A stretch of DNA of 64,000 nt from Macropodus opercularis (GCA_030770545.1 CM061102.1:6871501-6935500); one strand, 5' to 3'; positions 35,901-50,383 are shown, counted from the first letter of the stretch. The notes: generated by a model not told the origin, from the sequence alone. Program-made: numbers and translations.

Positions 35901-38900
35901 TTACAGTTAGAACAGCTCCTGAAATTTTACATCATCATATCTACACAGGACATTTTCACACATCGGCGTAGAACAAAATCAAAAGGTTGCACTCTGTGTA
36001 ACCTCGTTCACTTCCTGCTTTTGTTGGTGTAGAACTTGGACTTAGTTTCACTTTCTTTAACTGTCTGTGTCTGTCCTCTATGATAGTTGGACTTTGGTGT
36101 GAAATGGCAGCCTTTAAATGGAACACGCACAGAAATCTGACGTTAAGCATAGACACAAGGAAGCGGTCGACTATTAGCGCAGCATACTTGTCAGACCTTG
36201 GCTGTGTGTGAGTGGGTTGGGGGGGAAGGTGTGGCCCTGAGCTGCCGTTACCTTTGTTTAGAGTCACAGAGGGGGCTCTGTCCCCTCACAATGGGCCTCA
36301 GAGACCAGAGTGTCATCTGCATGTGCTGTGTGGGAGGGGTGGTGCTCACAGCCACACCCAGGCTGATTGGCTGAAGCCCCACCTCGCTGTGGAATCCTCT
36401 GGAGCTGGGTCACATGTCACACAGGCTCTGCTGGAATAAAGTCAGAGACTCTGGCATCTACCAGTGTGTTGTTGTCATTAATTTCAACATTTTGCTCATC
36501 TTACCCTCTAACCAGCCACAATATTAATACCACCTGGGGTTTTATGACCACGCGCCGGCTGTGGTGCTCTGTGTGTTCCGACACCTGTCGCCCTTCCTTT
36601 TAATGTCGTGTCTTATGGGTGTTCGCTGTGGATGGAAACATTTTATTTCCAGTATGTCAACCACAGAATTTATTCATACATCTAGTGTGACGCTGTACAT
36701 GTGGTTGAAAATATTATTCTTTGTGTTAATTCAACTCTCGAAAAGCAGCAATTTGATCACATACGCTGCCACTATTCAAATATTCTGGCATGGGCAGCAT
36801 TAATCACGTTTGCTGTAAGTGCTGTCACTTTCATGCTTCAGTTTCTTACAGTATTGCAGTATTTTTAGGAGGATGGCTTCACAGGTTAAACTGAACCTGC
36901 GCTGTTTCAGGTTCATCTGTATTTGAACTAGTTACAGGTTCAACACAGCAGTGATGTAAAAGTTGGTCAAAACTTCTGAACCTGTAAATCCTTACAAGTC
37001 AAAGAGCTTTTAATTCTACTGGTTTAACACCCAGTCAGCTCAGTGTTGATTCCTAGATGTCTGTGGGCATTACACCACCTTTATGGTGCTGCTTCACAGC
37101 AGACAGGAGTTTTGTGCTTTTAAGAGTTTTTTGCACCGTGAGAAACAGAAAGATGTGAAGACGGTGTCACTTCCTGTTCCTTTTTTTAATGCTTGCTCAT
37201 GATGCATGGCGCGGTTGATACCAAGCCATGTTGGACCTGTCGATAATGTCGACATTCAAGAGAAATGAGCCAAGGAAAAGACGTTTTCCTCTTTTACAAC
37301 TTCCACTAAAGTCAATCAGCAGGTCAGAGCCTGGAGGACGAAATCAGAAAAAAGACAGAGTGGGACAGAGAAAAATAAAAGAGTCTGTCTATCAATGATG
37401 TTGAAAAAAGAAAGTACAGTGCATGTTTGTCTTTTAATACCTATGTTTAGGAATTTAAACCTGAATCAATTCATCGATTTCGAGTATTCAACGAAACAAA
37501 TACAGCCAGTGCTAGACTGGGTTTACTGCAGACATCAGCTCTCTCTCCCCCAGCTGTTAATAAGTTCTCACACAGTTTGTAAAAGTCTCAGAGCGAGTGG
37601 CAGGAATTTAAATGTGTTAAAAAGGAAGTGGTCATGGAGAGAAAATGGAGACAGAGGAGAAGAGAAGGGGTGTGTTGAGTCCCTCTGCCTCACTCCCCAC
37701 ACCCCTCTCTCTCTCCTCGCTTCCAGAAAAGGGTGTGTCCGCCTGCCTGCGCTGAAAGGGAGGGAGGGGTCAGCCCATGGCTACTCCTCCCTGCTCTCTT
37801 TCTGTGGCTCTGTTATTTCTCTTTCACTCTCATTCCCTCAGTGGCAGCCTCGGGATTAGGCTTTTGTTTCTGTGCTCCTCAACCTTTCTGTCTTTAAATT
37901 TCTGTCTTTTTAAAAAATCCATTCTGGCACATTTCTGACGGGAGGGGTGGCATTACACCCGAGGTAATGCTTGCAGTCACATGTTTTTGGGTTTGTTTTT
38001 TTTACCTACAAACTCTGCTGTGCCATTTCCTGCTTCCTCCTCTACCTGTCTTCCTTTTTCATGTTGTCTTTCCTCTTCTCAAGCTTCCTTTTTTTCCCCT
38101 TCCTTCCTCCTTTGCTTCTCATTGTGTCTTTGAGTTCTTTAAGAAATCCTCTGCTCTCACTCTCTCCCCTCCGTCTGAAAGTTTTGGCTTGTTTTATACC
38201 TTGTTTTTAACCTTTCCTCCCCCTCCTTCCTCTCCGTTCTCTGCCATTTTTCCCCCACCCCCCTTTCCTCCCTCCTCATATCACCTCCTCCACTACCTAC
38301 CTCAACCCCCTCCCTCCCTTTCCTTACCTTCCACTTTTCATGTGGTTGTCATCAGTTACTCCTTTCTCCTCTCACATCTTCTTGTTCTTCTTCTCTTCGC
38401 CAGTGCCAGTCGACTTCTAAGCAGAAGAAGAGTGTGGTCCGGAAGAAGCAGCGGAGCCCGGCCAAGCAGAGCACCTTGACCCAACAGCAACCTCCGCCGC
38501 CACCATCGCCACCTCTGCCGCCCCCACCCCAGGAAGAGGGGGAGGAGAAGGAAAGGGAGGAGGAGCCGGCCACTAGGCCTCGGCCGCAGAAGGAGGAGGA
38601 ATCAGGCGAGGAGGAGCGAGGAGAAGTGGTGACCAAGTCTGTGAAGAAGAAGAAGAAGAAGGAAAAGGAGGTGGAACCGGAGGAGGAGACGGCAGATATG
38701 CCCTCTGTACAGATCAAACCAGAGCCAGAGGAGATGGAGTGCACGGTGAGGAGGGGTGGCTGACGGTGATTGGTTGATTGATCAGTGGGGGGTGGGACTG
38801 ATGGATGTAAATAATGATGGAGAGATGAACAGACGGATGAAGCTCAGAGCTTTAAGCTTGGAGGCAAAGACGTTCAATCACACTGAGGCGCAATAGTTTG

Positions 38901-41900
38901 AGGATGTTTGACTCACAAGAGTAGAAATAAATGAGAGAGAAGGCACAAGAGTGTTCTGGGATCATTTGTCACACTTATGTGGCAGTTCAGCTCTTAGTCA
39001 TTTTTTCACTATCCTCACGACGTCTGACTAATTTAGAAAACTGAATTCTCAGCAGGAGGTTTCTTGTAGATGAGAACTGAGGTTGTGAGGGACCAATAGA
39101 GAAGGGAGGAAAGAGAGGTGGAGCACAGAATGAAGGATGAAGATCTGTGGATGGATGGAGCACAGGAAGAGGCATAATGATGAAAGTGTGACTGGAGACA
39201 TGTATGACTGAGGGGAGCAAAGGATGAAGGATGGCTGGATGGAGCCGCGTGCGATTGGGTGTCGCTGTAGAAGAGTAAGAGGAGAAGTTTGTTGTGATGA
39301 AGGTTCACAACATCAGATGATTTAGTTTCCTGGGAATGTAGAAAAATGGTTTTTGGTTACTCTCTTGATGCAGTTATAATAGGTAGAAAGGTTTAGTTGG
39401 TTTTCCTAAATCACAACAGATGTCATTTCTGTGTGTCCGATCCTGAAAATATATATCTTCTTCCTGAGAACAATCAGAATGTTTGGTGTTTTACTTGATA
39501 AATGATTAATCCCTTAGATTTGAGGATCATGACTTTAGATCCGAGTCCAGCTGTTCCCAGACTAATAGGAAACCTAAGGACTGAGGCTGAACGAGAGCTA
39601 TTACAAAAGTGTTTATGTACCGCTTTTGACCTTTTAAAGTTCAGGATCCAGACAGAAGTCAGTCTGCTGGATGGGTGCATAAAAAGCTGTAGAAAGCCAT
39701 AAAACACACCCTGTAGCCAAACACTTGACTGCCCTCACACAAGCAGTAACGTTGAACGTATCAGTAACAACATGCTGCATCAGAGCAACAGCGTGAAGGT
39801 CAGAGGTCACAGCACTGTCAAAGCATCTTGACAACAGACTGAGTGAATCATTTCGTGGACAAAAGCACCTGTTGAAACCAAACCCTTGCTGAGGTCACGC
39901 TAAACCCTACCCCAGCTGTTTCATTTCTCAGGATTAAACTAACTTTCGGCAGTTATTGGGAGAGGCAGGAGACGCATTTCCTTGGTTTTTCATAAAGAGA
40001 CGCAAGGCCGGACAAAAACCTCTAGATCTGTAGCTTTACCGTTAAGTGTAAAGATCCATGTTCTGAGGTATAATCTGAGACATGGGGGATGGAGTAAAGG
40101 GTGTGAGCATTAATAACATAACACGAGACCTTTCACAGGCACAGTGTAGCTGCCTACATGGTGAGGAAGGAGGGGAAGGGTGTTCTCATCTGGAAGGAGG
40201 GAGGCAGGAAGCTGAAGCTGCAGAGAAGGAAGGAGGAGAGCAGAGATAGGAGGGAGGCGTGAAAGGTGGAGGTGGAGAGGCTGTGGATGTTGAGATAAGG
40301 GCGGTGCAGGAGAGTGGCTGCCATCAATTCTCAGTCATCTGTGTTGCGTTCAACGCATTTAGTTTGCGTTCATCATTTTTTTCCTGATTAGCTTTGCAAT
40401 TCTGTATCAGTAGAGAACACGAAAACTCATTCTGACTAACAATGAAGCCATGGCAACCGTGGAGGATGGTGTTTATTGTCCTGCCACTCGGATGTAAGAT
40501 GTGTCCTTGATGTGCAGAGCTGTACGCGTGGCAGCATGCGACCTATAGAAATATAATACATACTTAATCGTATGATAAAAATGATAAAATTCACATATTG
40601 TAGCATATTGTAGCATTCTGCTTCTTGAAAGATTCACCATGATGTCCCTGAACATCTCGGGACTAGTGTTGCCATGGTGGTGGTAGTTTAGGTCGAAGCT
40701 GATAAGTATTTTTAATTCACCAACCATGGGAAGAAATGGTTTTATTTTTCTAACTACTTCGTGTTTTTGGTTGATTTACATTTGTTGTGGCATTATGTGA
40801 TTTGGGTTGTGCAGGGTGGGGGTTGGGTGGAGTGGGCTTGCATAAGGGCTCATTTGGCAGAGGGTGTGTCTGTGCAAGCCTATGCTGACCACACCTCTGC
40901 GGCTGGCTCGAACAGAGGGGAGTGGAGCTTCCTGTCTGAAGATGAAGTCTCCAGGAAGCAGCTCCTCCTGGTATTCACTCAGCTGGGAACCTACACACAC
41001 TCAAACGTGTCGCATCCTAATCCATGTCACATGTCTTGTTTAGTTTGTATGAACGTTAATGCATTGACAACACTTCTGCCGCCCCGTCAGCCTTTAAATG
41101 TAGCAGTGTTCTGGTTCTATTGGGCAAATGCTGACATGAATAAGACATGAGACTGAGATAAAGACAATCTGTGATGACGGCACCATGATGGATAAATCGT
41201 TTCGAAACTTCAGTTTGCTATCTCATATCTCACTTATTAGCTGGAGACTGGGAATGTTTGACTCAAACTTGTAATGGATTACCGGTACACGAGAACTGAG
41301 CTGGTTCTTGCTTGCAGGGCTTTCTGTACTGTGCATTTTCCCACGATGCAAACTGCAGTGTTGGCGTGGACCAGCCACCTCTGTAAGCAACCAAACTATT
41401 TGTGGACTGAGCGCTGAGAGCAGAAGGGAACTGCTGTAGTATGAGCCCATACTGACCACTGTTATGGAAAGGAATGCTCTGAATTCAGGAGCCCGTGCGT
41501 CTGGTATTGTTATTACTGTTGTTCACCTCACATTATACAGTGGAAGGTGAGGAGTGTTTGTTTGAGAAAGTTTGTTGTTTCTGAAGAGAGAGTGGAGACA
41601 AACGTTGGGACAGAGGACGGAGATGAGCAGGCCGGCTGCTTCGTACAGCGTAACTATTGTTTGCCGTATTGTCAGAGCGATGTCAGAGGTCAGTCTGCGG
41701 CCTGCTTGTGGCTTTCCAGCAGAACTTCCAGAACTCTGATGCGCAAACTCGATCCCATCTCGTCTCTCGTTTTGCCGCTGCCCTTTTCGTGCTCTCTCTT
41801 CCCACGTCTGTCCCTCTGTCTCCCTTCTCTATCTCCCTTTCTCTCTCTTGCCCTAATAGGATATGTCAAGGGAGGCTCTGCTTCCGCTCGCCTCATCGCC

Positions 41901-42012
41901 ATGGCAACCGTGGCTCTGGCGGGAGTAGCCTGACACCCTCCTCTTTTCCCCACTCCTCCTCTTCCTCCTCCACCTTTCCAAACCAGCTTCTCTCTCTTTC
42001 TCTCCCTGCCCC

Positions 42013-42043
<31 letters not shown>

Positions 42044-45000
42044 AACTTGCCACTTCAGCCAAAGGCGAACACACACACACTGAATACCTGCCAGCACAGC
42101 AGTGAATAGCCCTGTAATCTCTCTCGCACACACACACACACACAAATACACACACAAACAGACACACAATGAGGCCCTCTGTGCGTGTGTGTGTGTCACT
42201 GATGTATGCACATAAACAAGTCAGTTGTCCTCCAGCAAACAGAAGCAGTGATGCACAAAGACGGACCACAACACATACACACATGCGCACACGCTCGTTC
42301 CTCCCTGTATGTGTGTGAGACCATGAGACATGAGAAGTTAGAGGCCTATTTACTGTGCTTTTGCCAGGAGGGCTTTGCAAGGGAGTGTTAGGCAGTATGT
42401 GTACGTTTGTGTGTGCGAGGAATTACGTATGTTTGTGTGTCTGTTCGAGCACTCAGTCCATTCAGTGGACAGCGCATTCACAATTTGGGGTTGCAGAGAG
42501 AAAAGAGAGATGCTGTGGGGGGTGAGGGGGCGCGGGGGTGAATGCATTGCAGATATTGGATGGATGCAGTTTTCTCTGCTGGTGCAGGGTGATGATGTAA
42601 TTGTTGGCAGCTCACTTCCTCCAGAGCAGGGCTTCCAGGAAGTGCAGACAGCTGCTTGGAGTGGGACAGGAAGCTCAAATCTGTGGTGTGCTTATATTTC
42701 TTCAGTGTGCATTTAGTAACACGGGGTTCATCGAGCCGGTTAGCGACATCACTGTGGAATTCTATGTGCACACATGACCGTCTTCCACGAGTCTGCTTCC
42801 GTACGAAGCAATATGAATTAATCATGGATTGTCTTTCTGACGTTTCAGATCACAGCTATGATAATGATGCATGTGACAAATGAATATTATCAGAAATATA
42901 AATAGCCCTTGTCATGCATAACAGCTGATGCAACACAGTGTTTTGAAACTGCACTTCTGTTGGTTTTGTCACAGACGTGGGTCCAGTGAGTGGTGGGAGA
43001 ATTCATGTTTAGGTGCATTTGTAAACCCACGTTTGATGATCTGTGGGAGTGAAAATGAGGCTTGTGCACGTTCACCCGGTCTTTCAATGTTCTATAAATC
43101 TATAATTGACAAGAATGTATTTCATGAATATATTTGTGCCTTCACTCAGCTGCAGTTGTGAGTCTAATCAGAGTTTCATGCATCTATTCTCTGGCTGGAA
43201 CAGATGCTAATAAGTGCTGCTGGACAAACTTTCTAAAGGGTCGCTTTGAAGCCATTCTGTCTATTTAGCTTAAAATATACCAGGTTATTAAGTGAGAAAA
43301 TGTCTCGGTCCAGTGAGATAAATTAATCTGGTTCCAACCCAAACAAGCTGCTTCTCACATGGTGACGCTGTCCGTCGCGTTACTGCTGCTTTACATTTAA
43401 TTGCTCATGACTGAGCCAAGATGTTGGTGGTTTTATGTTAATACAAGTTCAACCTCCAACTCCAACCCCCAGGTGTTTTTTTTTAAACCGACAAACAATG
43501 TAATAAAACAAAGTCCTTTTGAACGTGACTATTATTCTTGCATTAGACTGACTGAAGAGTTGCTTTGTAGGAATTTCCACAGATGTTGACAGGATTAAAG
43601 GGGCTACTCAGGATCGGCAACGTGCTGAACTGTCCTGTCCTGCAAGGCTCCGCTCCTGTGCTCCTCCGCCTACACGTTCTGTACAGTATATTGCACAGCT
43701 TAATGCAGCAGGTTCAGACACATTCTTCAACTGAAGTGTGTCTTAAATTAGCCCAGTAAAATAATATAAAGCCTTGCCAAACATCTCTTCACTCTTATTT
43801 TTATAACACAGTTCCTCCTTTTGTCAGTTATGGTGACATTTTATTTGAGGTCCTCATCGTGGAGGCAAACAAGCTACGCATGGACAGGATGTTGCAACAC
43901 AACACAGCAGTCTGATGGGCTTTAAACATGCCCCTACTTATTTGGTATACAGAGTGACTTTTTGGATCGATGAGTTTATCCTCAACATGTTGAAGAACAT
44001 TTGAAGGAATCTGTTCAAACAAGCCACCGGCTGCTGAAATATAGGTATTTATCTATTGTTTCCATTCCAACCGGTCTCGCTACAGGGACTAGATACCTAA
44101 GAAATATTTGTTTCCGAGCTGTCTCTGACTGAAGGATCGTGATTATCCTGATTATCAGGCACCTGTGACTGACAGCATGCTGTGTTAATAGATGGGTTTC
44201 CTGTCTACAAATAATGAGGATGCGTGTGCAGCAGTGGGGTAGAAAACGCATTTGTAGCACATATTAGCAGACTCACACAAGCAAGATGCAAATGCTTGTT
44301 TAATATATTGTATATTGCGATTGCATAGCATCAATTACGAGATGATTACTGTTATTTTTTAAGACGTCCACAGAAAAACTGTTGCAGCGTACCATTATGT
44401 TATACTGCACGGCTGTAATTAAAACTTGAGTCGAGGTTAGAGTCCATCCATCCTGTGTGGGCGTTAGGAACGAACTAATTACTGAGCACCCAGGAAATCA
44501 ACTTGTCAACTCGTTTAGGTGACGTTAGATGACAAAACTGGCAAACAGACAGTGAGCTGAGCGGGGATCCGCCTGCTAACAGGTGGGGGGGACTGGAAAG
44601 AGACTATCTGACCCTTTAGAGGAGGGTGGGGACAGTTGGTGGTTCTTTGGGTGGGTCGGACTTTAAGGGGTGGAGCTGCGTGTGTGCGTGTGTGTATTGG
44701 GTGGGACAGCTTGCTTCGTGGTTAATATCTCCCCCAGCTGTTGTTTTTGTCTTTATTATCTCAGCCATATCTGTCTTCACACTCCACCACTTCAGGCAAA
44801 TTTACACACATGCTGAAGATACTCTGCCAGTCTTCGTCCATCATGTTAACCAGGGCAGTGTTTATCTCACCTATTGATTTCTTCCTGGTGACATAGACTG
44901 AAAGCTTATTAGGCCTCAGTGAAATCTTTTTTTTTTTTTACTACCAATGCCTCACACAACTTTGTGTGTGTGTGAAGGCCTTTACGCATGTAGGAGGGCA

Positions 45001-48000
45001 GGAAGGATGGTGTAACTCCTGGTGTTCTTCCATCGAACACCAACGTCATGTCAGCCTGTACCTGCAATGGTACCTGTGGAACTGTGAAGATGAGAAAGAT
45101 TAGAAGGATAAAGGATCAGACTGCGAGAAACATAGACATGCATGGGTAGAAGGCAAAACGTGCTGAGCGAGGACTGCAGAAACCCAAACTGGAACTAGGT
45201 TACGGCACCCTGCACGGCTTGGGGAATCAGTAATCTATAGTTGTAATGGTTTGTGGACAGCGTTCTATTTCGGTCTTTGGTTTTATACAAACTCTCACAA
45301 AAATAAAATCATATTTGGGGACAGATGCAAAATCTGTTCAACATTACGTGGAGAAGTTAAATTTCTGGAAGTAGTGCCACTAACTGGAAAAGAAGCAGAA
45401 GGGATAAATAAATGATATGCTTCTCTGTCTGCTCACATACTCTACATACTGGCTAATAATCAATAAGTCACGCTTAACCGTGAAAACAGTAGCCAGCGAA
45501 ATACTGGTAAATCAGTATTTACTCTATCCCAGTCGGACCTAAGATGTTTACAGCGCCCTGAAAGTCTTCTGGACATGTTACATTTTTCTCTCTGCCCAGC
45601 TTCCCCACCGCTGTGCTCACGGCTGCTACCCGCTCCCATTCAACTTAGAGATCACATGAATTAATTGCAAGGAGAAGACTGGGTGACCCATTTTATGGCG
45701 GAGCAGTTGAACTGAGATGCGCAGGGCGAGAGGAGACGTAGCCTGGCGAGCATCAACACGTCTCAATTTCACTCCATTTACTATACTGTTGCGCAGGATG
45801 AATCATTTTTAATTTCTGTCCGTGCTGATGTTTCAGTCCAGATTGGCTTGGATGCATTGATAGGCCTCTGACAGAGATATATTGCTGTGAAAGGCTTGTG
45901 TAGACACATTCTGAGATAACCTGCTCAGATATTAAACTGTGTCAAACCGTTCTCCTAACAATCTGTCCTTGTGTGCTCTATGATCCAGATGAACTACTAT
46001 TCATCTTACTATAATAATAATAACAAAGTTTATTTTGTTTATGTCTATTTGGAGCATTGTATAGATTTTGCACCCTGATGAGAGAACAACAAACACAGGC
46101 AGGTTGGATGAGCCTAAGACTGTCAAGGCTGAGATGTCTCTGTTTGTCATCTTCTCCTTTCTTCTTCCTTATTCTGTCTCTCACGTCAGGGAGCAGAGAG
46201 TCCAGTGAAGTTTGTCTCATTTTTTGTTGGATTTTGCACAGAGTGGATTTATTCTGTGATAAGAGGAAAGACAGAGGAAAACACAGATGAGGATGGGAGA
46301 GAACTGAGAAAATGTGAAAGCGAGTGGGTGGAAGTGAAGGCAAAAAAAAAAACAGGATGAGAGGGGTGAGGTGGGAAGAAACAAAGGTGTGGTCGACATG
46401 GAGCGCGGGAGATGCTGGAGGGAGGAGGTGGAGGCGTGGGAGAGAAAGGTGAGAAGGGGTGTGGTCACAAAAGAGAGCGTGAGAGGAAGAAAGAAAGCGA
46501 CAGAAATGATGGAAAGACGAACGCGAGGAAAAAGGGAAAGGAGGGTGGTGGTGGGTGGGGAACCAGTGGAAAACATGGAGTCAGCTGATGGCTCCCAGTT
46601 TCCATGGCAACGATAGGCCTTTCCCACCCACTCTCTTTTTCTCTCATCTCTTTTCTTTTCCTCTGCCTCACCCACTCCCTCACTTCTGTCACATTTAATT
46701 TTTCTTTCTGCCCCCCCCCACCATTTTTTTGAGTTATCAAAAAGAAAACTTGTTATCACAGTAGTGCTCTGCTGCCTCTGCCTCCTGTTTTCCTTCCTTA
46801 TCTCCTCTAATTTCCTTTTCTCTTTCCTTATGTTAGATCTCTTTCAAGTTATACTTACAGTATATAAGTTTTGTGCAGGTTCTTAGGCCTGACACTTCCT
46901 TTCCTTTCCGTTTGGTCTTGTGGTTATTGCCATATGTGATAATTATTGACCGCTGGGGCCTGTTTACAAACTTTTGTATTTGCATCCTCACCCACCAGCA
47001 CAGAGACCAGGTTTCAGCTGAACTGTGTGACCCGATAACAGGGCGTAGTGCAGTCTCCACCCTCTCCTCCTCACTCCGAGCCAGCTATGCTCTGCTGAAC
47101 TGGACCGAGGCCAATTCTTGGACTCTCTCCTTCTCTCACTCCGTTTCGCTTTTCTCCTTCCTTTCCTTCTTTACTCTCTGTCAGTACCAGTCTCTCTCGG
47201 TCCAGACCCTCTCTCCTTTTCTGCTCCTCCTCCCTCCCAGTGTCTCACACAGCAGCCATTGTTCCCTGTGCTTGCGATGTATAGGGCAGCTCAGCCCTCA
47301 GTGGCTGTAGAGGCGAATAGGACGCATCGTTCCTGGGGAACCACCCGATGCTTACACGAAAGCATCGGTTGAAGCCGACCGTTTCCTGTTATAATGTACA
47401 CATGCATTATTAGTTTCTCACAGCAACAGAGAAACCTTGTGAAATCATGCATCTTGCTGGTTTGTTTGGCTCCTGCTGGCTCATTCTAGCAGTAAAGCAG
47501 CATGTATCACTGTGTTTACATCAGTCTAATTAATAGACCAGTTTGCCAGTTCAATTCACTACAGAGTCCTTTCACATTAAGTGGATGCCGCTAATGTCAG
47601 GAGTCTGTAGAATTTGAAACGTATCCAGCCTCAACTTTAGGTTCCATAGTTGTTAACTTTCTATATTGTGAAAACCTGCATATTTAACTTTATTGACTCT
47701 CCTTCCACCACCCGCCCCTCCCTCCTCTCTAGCAGGCAGACGTCAGCTGCCCACAGCCAACAGATCTAAAGGTGAAGACTGAGTTGCCAGTTTGCAAGAC
47801 AGAGCCCTCTTCACCCCAGGCGTCCCCCGCCGAGGACCAGACCGAGCCCGTTGACCTGTCCCTTAACAAGCCCCGCTACTCTTCGCTCCCTGCGTCTGCA
47901 ACAAGCTCCACAGTCAACCCTGCGCCCAGCGGTGCTGTGACCCAACCCAGCCTGTCAGCCACACCAGTCCCCTCTGCGGTGCAATCAATAGGCTCTATGG

Positions 48001-50347
48001 TAACCGCAAACTCCTACCTTCACCAGTGAAGCTGCACACCGATGTGCGTCAAGGTCAGAGTAATTAATGATGCCTCTCTTCTCTTCCTCGCCCTAGGTCC
48101 TCTCTCCGGGCTCTATCTTGGCCACGCAAGGTGCTGGGGGTCAGCAGATCCTACATGTCATACATACGATCCCCTCGGTCAGCATGCCCAGCAAAGTGGG
48201 CCAGTTGCAGACCATCCCCGTGGTGGTGCAGTCGCTGCCTGTTGTCTACACCACCATGCCCACCGACGGTGTGGCGGCAGCAGCCATTACAGTTCCACTC
48301 ATAGGCAGCGACGGGCGCTCAGAAGGATCTGGTGAGTGGTCCAGTGCAAAGCTTGAACACATAACAATAAGAGACAGTGATGTTGTTATTACTTCAGCAG
48401 CGTTGCTTACTTCATATCTACATTACACCAAGCTGGTTTCAGACGTACTTCTGCATGCTGGCAGTGCTTCTGCCTCGTTACTCTGTCCATACACACCCCA
48501 GCAGCAGAGCGTCATCTTCTGTCGTGGTTTAGGCCTCTGCACTATTTTCACACTTGTTCTCTTACTTGCCTGCTGGACCTTGACTTCTCCACTTTTCACA
48601 TGAGGTTCACTTATGGTTTCTGCTTCCAGTCACACTTTCAGCTATGAGGCGATGATAATAAAATAAAACTCTTATAGTGAGTCACAGATGGAGGCTCTCC
48701 GGGTGAATAGTTAACTAAAGTATCATAAAGCTGTGACTTTACTTTATTGGTGATATGATATAACAAACTATTTGATTTGATATCATTGCAGCTAATCTAA
48801 CTACAGGATAAACACGATGTTGAAATGTTGCCACACAGAGGAGTGTGCTTTTTAATTAACACGAGATGTGTGTTGAGGTTTGAGGTGTTGTTAGTTCCGT
48901 CTCCTCAGTCGGTTTGGTTTCAGACTGTTACATCTGCCATTGTGTTTCCATCAGTTCTGTCATTTCTGGGTAGATCTGAGTCTCAGAGGAGTACAGGGTG
49001 TCTCCTGGGGGAGGTGGTATGTATTTGCAGTCAGGGGTAATGTTAGACACGTTTTCTTCCTGCCTGCCTGTCTTTGTCATAGGTGCCAGATGATTGATGA
49101 GGAAACTCAACCACAGAAATCCTGCACGTTGTGGGGAGAAATGTTTCTGCTTGAAATTCATGTTGACATTTCTCAGATGTCTCATAAATCTAAACTTGCT
49201 GGACAGGTTGATGAGTAACTAATAATCAGAGATTTTTTTTAGCTCGTGCTGAGTCAAATTCTGCTCCTCAGATGTTGGGACCTTCTTTGACAGTGAGATT
49301 AAGCGCTGTGTGAAAAGGTGATCAGTGATGAAGAACAAGTGAGACAAAGGTGGACATGTCCTTATGTCAAACCACTTTGAAGTCGTTTTGTCCTGCTGCC
49401 ATCACCGGCGCTTGAAGCTATCCGGTCAATTGATTAAGCAGCGATAAACCGAGAGGTTAAAGGAGGTGTAATCCATCCCTGAGTAAACACAAAGGGGAAG
49501 CTCGACATTTACTCAGACAAGCTGGCAAAACACAACTCCACCCCTTTGACAAACTGCAGAGAAGTCAGTAAATTCAATTCCGTTCACCTTGGTTTCTAAT
49601 CCAAAGCGGTGCGGCCTCGACTCAGGAATGTAAACCTAGGGGAGCAGCGACTCTCCAGTCGAGTCGCGTAAACCTACTTGATGATCGTCTCAGAGAACTG
49701 CTGTCGTGTCTGTAACCATCATCTTTCACCTCTCTCCATTACACACTTCACGTCCTGCAATTCACAGATTCAGATTCTTTCTCCAGTGTTAAGTGGTGGA
49801 GACGTAAAGAACCTCTACTGTGAAGCCACACGATGTACACCACACCAGGTTTTCTTCTAGGATCCTGAGGGTTTGGTTGTCGGAGAGGGAGCTGCGTGTT
49901 CATATAGCTCATATTGAAATGCTGCTGTGGTGCTGCTGCTGCCTTTCACACCCAGGACTGCTACAGAAAAGAGACGTGAGCTAGGCAGCGGGAGCGAGGG
50001 AGAAAGCAACAGAACAAGATGGGAACTTTGATATTTTCTGTTCTTTTTTTTCCCGTACTGGCAAAGAGATCAAGCAGGAGGCGGCTGACGTTTGCTGTTC
50101 AAGTGGTGTTGTGTGGGAGGAAGGGGAGACAAATAGGCTGGATTGGTAGAGAGAGGCTGTGCCCGCTGAGGTGGAGGTTGAAGCCGTGCATGCTGCTGAG
50201 GAGAAATGAGGAGAGACGAGAGGAGATGGCATGTCTTGACTTTGGAAAAGGGAAGGCTGCAATGGCGGAGGGGTGGAGGCAGCTTAATTGTCTCCAGAGA
50301 CAAAGAACACTTTTTTTTGGTGTGTAAGTCTCCTCACACCAGCCCCC

Positions 50348-50383
<36 letters not shown>

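Larger units (their letters stand above)
19280..38403 (+). other. klf8: klf8 intron 1 (19 kb)
   Basis: A long first intron. Apart from microsatellites, two X-boxes and a candidate enhancer (annotated separately), I find no convincing gene. ORFs of 80-150 codons here have no recognisable domain. The last 400 bases are a strong pyrimidine tract leading to exon 2. Confidence 0.75.
38746..47732 (+). other. klf8: klf8 intron 2 (9 kb)
   Basis: Intronic sequence with CT- and CA-rich tracts (41.8-42.2 kb) and a purine-rich stretch at about 46.3-46.6 kb. Three near-match X-boxes occur (40444, 41895, 46598). No gene is supported. Confidence 0.75.

Noticed and set aside
37967..38479. A 170-codon plus-strand ORF reaching klf8 exon 2
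   Set aside because: It reads the polypyrimidine tract and enters exon 2 in the wrong frame.
38352..38744. A 130-codon ORF antisense to klf8 exon 2
   Set aside because: It is a shadow of the low-complexity coding exon.
41690..42211. A 173-codon minus-strand ORF
   Set aside because: It is produced by CT and CA microsatellites (Arg-Glu and Cys-Val runs), with no protein-like region outside them.
46217..46759. A 180-codon minus-strand ORF in klf8 intron 2
   Set aside because: It is the reverse of a purine-rich tract and encodes Ser/Phe/Leu/Pro low-complexity sequence with no domain.
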